Assembly: GCA_028551475.1 (NCBI GenBank)
Contig: CM052362.1
Coordinates: 23,480,021-23,544,020, forward strand
Direction: 5' to 3'
Source: Casuarina equisetifolia
Lineage: Eukaryota > Streptophyta > Magnoliopsida > Fagales > Casuarinaceae
Length of the DNA: 64,000 nt
How positions within the stretch are numbered: the stretch's first letter is position 1; every line of letters begins with the position of its first letter. The position numbers and the translations under genes are program-made. Under the pieces are notes generated by a model that was not told where the DNA came from, made no database searches, and saw only the letters and a program-made list of their open reading frames with translations. Of the stretch, positions 60,934-64,000 are shown piece after piece.

Positions 60934-63055
60934 CGACACAACCTCCGCAACTTGTTTGATGTCTCTGACTTTGCGGAACCGTGGGGTAATCTCGGTCCTG
61001 TAGTTTCTCTTGGTCCGGTGGGCTGGACTGACACAAGCCGGCAAGTTGGATTTACAAGGACCACTGAATGGGCCCGAGAACTCCGTCTGCGTTCCCGTAA
61101 CGTGTCGCTCGGTGGGCAGGTCCAGTAGATGTGACATACAACAAACTGTAGATTGTGGCAGTCAATGGACAAAAACATATCCAAGAGAACACAAGAAAAC
61201 AAAGTTGAGAATCACATGTCGAAAAATTATTTTTTTGTACTCAAATTTTACTTTTCAGGTTGGGTATTTATTTTTCCCTAACAAGATAATAGAACTCATA
61301 TCAATTTTGTTCTATAGTGTATAACCTTAAATTCAAATAATGTATGTATAATGAGAGTTTCATAACAAAAAATAAAAAATTTCATTTAAAGATAAAAGAG
61401 TTAGAAAACAAAGAAAGATCCAATAATATTGTACAACCTTTACTTTTTGTGCATATTACAATTTAGTCTCTCAATATAATTATATAGAAACACTGCAAGA
61501 TATCATTTAACGTGTAATTAAGAAAAGTAATTGTATTCATAGGCCAGATATTAAAATATTATAAATTAAAAAATTATTGACTCAAAAGATTTAGTTTGTT
61601 TTCATTTCTTTGAAAATTATTGTTATTCTAGATGGTTCTATATTGATATTTTCATTTCGCATTTCCTTGATTATTGAATTGATTTTGAAAATACAAAATT
61701 AACTTCTGTTGATTGTAAGGTTGGTAATGGTGCACGTGTATTGTAGATGACACGGACTTCTCATGGTATAAGCTTGATGTCTTGGCCTAACAAGAAGCAC
61801 AAGTTTCATAGACTTTTCTTTTTGTTTGTATTGACTATGGCTAAAAACTCTTGCGATAATGAAGGAAAAAACCAGAATAACAAGCAACGCCAATGCACCT
61901 TTGCTCGAGTACATTAATGATTCTCTACAAGAGAACCTCAACTTATAAAAAACAAAAACCTGTAGACTTTCTCTTTACGTGCCGGCCATTGTTCTGCTAT
62001 CTCCATTCAATGTTGGATGTCAGGGAGTTTCTTAACACGCAAGAAAGCAGCTTGCACCATCCATAAATTGCACCCATCAAGCTAAATAATTTAATGGCTT
62101 TAAGATATGTATCGTTTTCCTTATCTTGCTGCTCTTGTGGTCCCATTTGTGAAGAGATACAGAGCACCACCCCCGTCTCTCTTCAAACTCAAACATTTTA
62201 ACAACATTTATGTTAGACAATAAACTTATTAATAAAAATTATTTGCTTCTTACCCCAAGGTTCTTCCATAGGTACATACCACGAACAGATTGAAGGTTGG
62301 GTACAGAATAGAATAGCTAGATGGGAGATGAACCACAAGTCAAGTCTTTCAACCTAACCGCACCACTAACCTATAATTCAACAAGGAAAAAAGAAAAATC
62401 AGTGGTTACAACAATAGAGAGATACTAAGAAGCGTAAAACCATTAAACCCACTTCCTCAAAATATTATTTTTGTGTAATTGTCAATTCAGGATCAGATTC
62501 TGGCCTATCCATTCCCCTTTTCCTAATTAAAAAAGAAAAAAGAAAAAAGAACTAACCCACTTTGCATAATTCTGTGCAGAGAGTATATATTCTCCCAATC
62601 TCTAAATAAAATATTGTCGGTAAAAATAAACTTTTTAATGTTTTTATCTTATATGCAAAGACTATTAATCACCTTGTTTAAGCAGGTGTATTAAGATTAA
62701 CGTGATAAAAACAATACATTTTAGCTGAAATCAAAAGTAACATTCTCTTCAAATGTTTTCTCCTTAATACCCTTTTCTTAATTGAGATTACGGATCAATT
62801 CGGGGGGCAAGTCTCGCTATTTTCTCCTTGGAAACCGACTCTTCAAATGAATTGACCCGAGCCATTGAAGCACAGCTAGCAAGAAAGTTCAGCATCCGAA
62901 TGAATCTGGATGCGTTTCCGTCCTGGTTCATCTAACCTTCTCTTTTCCCCCGCGTTTGGTTCACAGTTAAATAAGCCGCACGCAAGCGTCTTCTTCCGAA
63001 CTCCCCATTCCTCCATTATCAGCGTCAGGTTCATCCTCGTTCGTCTACTGTTCCT
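60934..63055. other. Intergenic DNA upstream of SHM6/7
   Basis: 60934-61140 is the upstream region of the minus-strand membrane protein gene. From 61140 the DNA is AT-rich. One short minus-strand open frame at 61699-61941 is listed among the findings. Nothing else is supported. Confidence 0.5.
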
Positions 63056-63063
63056 TATATATA
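63056..63063 (+). promoter_or_regulatory. TATA box of the SHM6/7 gene
   Basis: TATATATA at this position lies about 230 bases before the SHMT start codon, in a GC-richer region. Transcription would be expected to begin around 63085-63095. Confidence 0.5.
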
Positions 63064-63104
63064 CTCGCTGTTATTATTTGGGGTTTGGGTTTTCTGAAAC
63101 TTCT

Positions 63105-63218
63105 ATGGAGAGCGCTGGGGCTTCGGCCAACGACCGCAGATCGTCGTTTCGTTACTTTCGCTGCAGTTTCTTCAGGCGCTGTTGTCGGTGTTTCTGTTGT
63201 TTCTATACCTATCCGTAG
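63105..63218 (+). CDS. Candidate Cys-rich upstream ORF of SHM6/7
   Basis: An ATG at 63105 opens 37 codons, beginning [15 protein letters not shown] and ending in a Cys/Arg/Phe-rich run [16 protein letters not shown], with a stop 70 bases before the SHMT ATG. If transcription starts near 63090 it is the first ORF in the mRNA. The amino-acid make-up is unusual, but I know of no family for it. Confidence 0.4.
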   Translation: MESAGASANDRRSSFRYFRCSFFRRCCRCFCCFYTYP

Positions 63219-63288
63219 GAGGTTTGGTCTTTTGTTTTTTCAGAGTTTAAGTGCGGAAATCGGCCAACTTTTTGGGTTTCGAGAGTTG

Positions 63289-64000
63289 ATGGATTCTCAG
63301 TGTGCTCGGCCGGGTCTTTCTCTGGGGTTCAATTCTCACGCGTCGACTGTTTCTAGGGCGTCGGCACTTGACAGTCCTATTTCGCTGCAAATCGATTCGA
63401 GCTTTTGCGGCTCGTCGAATTCGACCCTTTCCGGTCCGCTAAAGTTGCTTGAGCATAAGGAAGAGAAAATAGAGCTCGAGGATGGGGACGGTCATAGTGA
63501 AGATGTGAAGTTCAGCTTTATGGGCCAAGCTATCTGTACGAAGAGGCCGAGAAATGGGCAATTGTTGCACTGTGCAAACGCGCCGAAGCGGCTCGCGGTT
63601 GAACCGGGACTCGAGGCAAGGCGGGTCTGGGAGAACCAGCCGCTTGCGATGGCCGACCCGGAGGTGCACGCGATCATGGAGAAGGAGAGGCAGAGACAGT
63701 TCAGAGGAATCGAATTGATCGCTTCGGAGAATTTCATCTGCAGGGCTGTGATGGAGGCTCTGGGTAGCCACTTGACCAACAAGTATTCGGAGGGAATGCC
63801 CGGAGCCAGGTACTACCCGGGTAATCAGCATATTGATCAGATTGAATTTCTCTGCTGCGAGCGAGCGTTGGTGGCATTCAATCTCGATCCCAGGAAGTGG
63901 GGTGTGAATGTTCAGCCATACTCGTGTACCTCCGCGAATTTTGCGGTTTACACTGGTCTTTTGCTTCCCAACGATAGGATTATGGGATTGGATTCGCCAT
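63289..64000 (+). CDS. Serine hydroxymethyltransferase 6/7-type, 5' part
   Basis: The gene is cut by the right window edge; 237 codons are seen. SHMT is PLP-dependent and interconverts serine plus tetrahydrofolate with glycine plus 5,10-methylene-tetrahydrofolate. The catalytic domain starts near residue 105 with [20 protein letters not shown], then [33 protein letters not shown] and [19 protein letters not shown], all standard SHMT blocks. The roughly 100-residue N-terminal extension with a basic TKRPRNG patch is typical of the plant SHM6/SHM7 group; Arabidopsis SHM7 (MSA1) is nuclear and affects sulfur accumulation. The first part reads without intron or break. The PLP lysine lies beyond the window. 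Confidence 0.93.
   Translation, partial: MDSQCARPGLSLGFNSHASTVSRASALDSPISLQIDSSFCGSSNSTLSGPLKLLEHKEEKIELEDGDGHSEDVKFSFMGQAICTKRPRNGQLLHCANAPKRLAVEPGLEARRVWENQPLAMADPEVHAIMEKERQRQFRGIELIASENFICRAVMEALGSHLTNKYSEGMPGARYYPGNQHIDQIEFLCCERALVAFNLDPRKWGVNVQPYSCTSANFAVYTGLLLPNDRIMGLDSP

Noticed and set aside
60934-61137. N-terminal extension of the small membrane protein frame
   Set aside because: The added sequence lacks any conserved character and fits an untranslated leader; the ATG at 60933 gives a family-like start.

Overview
This is nuclear DNA of a eudicot plant. Genes are split by GT-AG introns, intergenic DNA is AT-rich, and every recognisable product is a plant family: 3-ketodihydrosphingosine reductase, GT31 beta-1,3-galactosyltransferase, CC-NB-ARC-LRR receptor, RHF1A-type RING ligase, ARF17 with its miR160 site, chloroplast GrpE and an SHM6/SHM7-type serine hydroxymethyltransferase. 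The species cannot be told from the sequence. No operons, CRISPR arrays, rRNA or convincing tRNA genes were seen.

Layout: 1-2364 is a second, shortened copy of 37269-41813. It holds a broken end of the RING-ligase gene joined to a complete TSC10-like reductase gene (minus strand). A non-autonomous copia-like LTR element (2365-about 4480) sits directly against its 5' leader. A ten-exon galactosyltransferase gene follows at 6770-10273 (minus). Two paralogous small genes for a COX7c-like respiratory protein (13200-15198 and 26220-27183, plus) flank a partial PP2/Nictaba-type lectin gene and a complete single-exon CNL resistance gene (19144-22569). The first COX7c-like gene carries a degenerate TRIM element in its intron.

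Further right come eIF5 (30450-31787), with a TATA box, a telo-box, a leader intron and an 81-codon upstream ORF; RHF1A (33893-37831); the second TSC10 copy (39516-41726, minus, frameshifted); a two-exon TPR protein gene with one frameshift (43432-46180, minus); ARF17 (48482-52368); plastid GrpE (54748-58868); a 90-residue plant membrane protein of unknown role (60486-60933, minus); and the 5' end of SHM6/7 (63289 to the window edge) with a Cys-rich upstream ORF.

The genes are mostly unrelated housekeeping or regulatory loci, as is usual in plants, and do not form one pathway. The window's story is duplication and decay: two TSC10 copies damaged in different ways, two COX7c-like copies, a lectin fragment next to an NLR, and several small repeats. 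I did not find a clearly new multi-gene system. The best leads are the eIF5 upstream ORF, the complementary damage in the TSC10 pair, the CpG-rich non-autonomous LTR element and two perfect inverted-repeat elements. Exon boundaries were read by eye from splice signals and reading phase.
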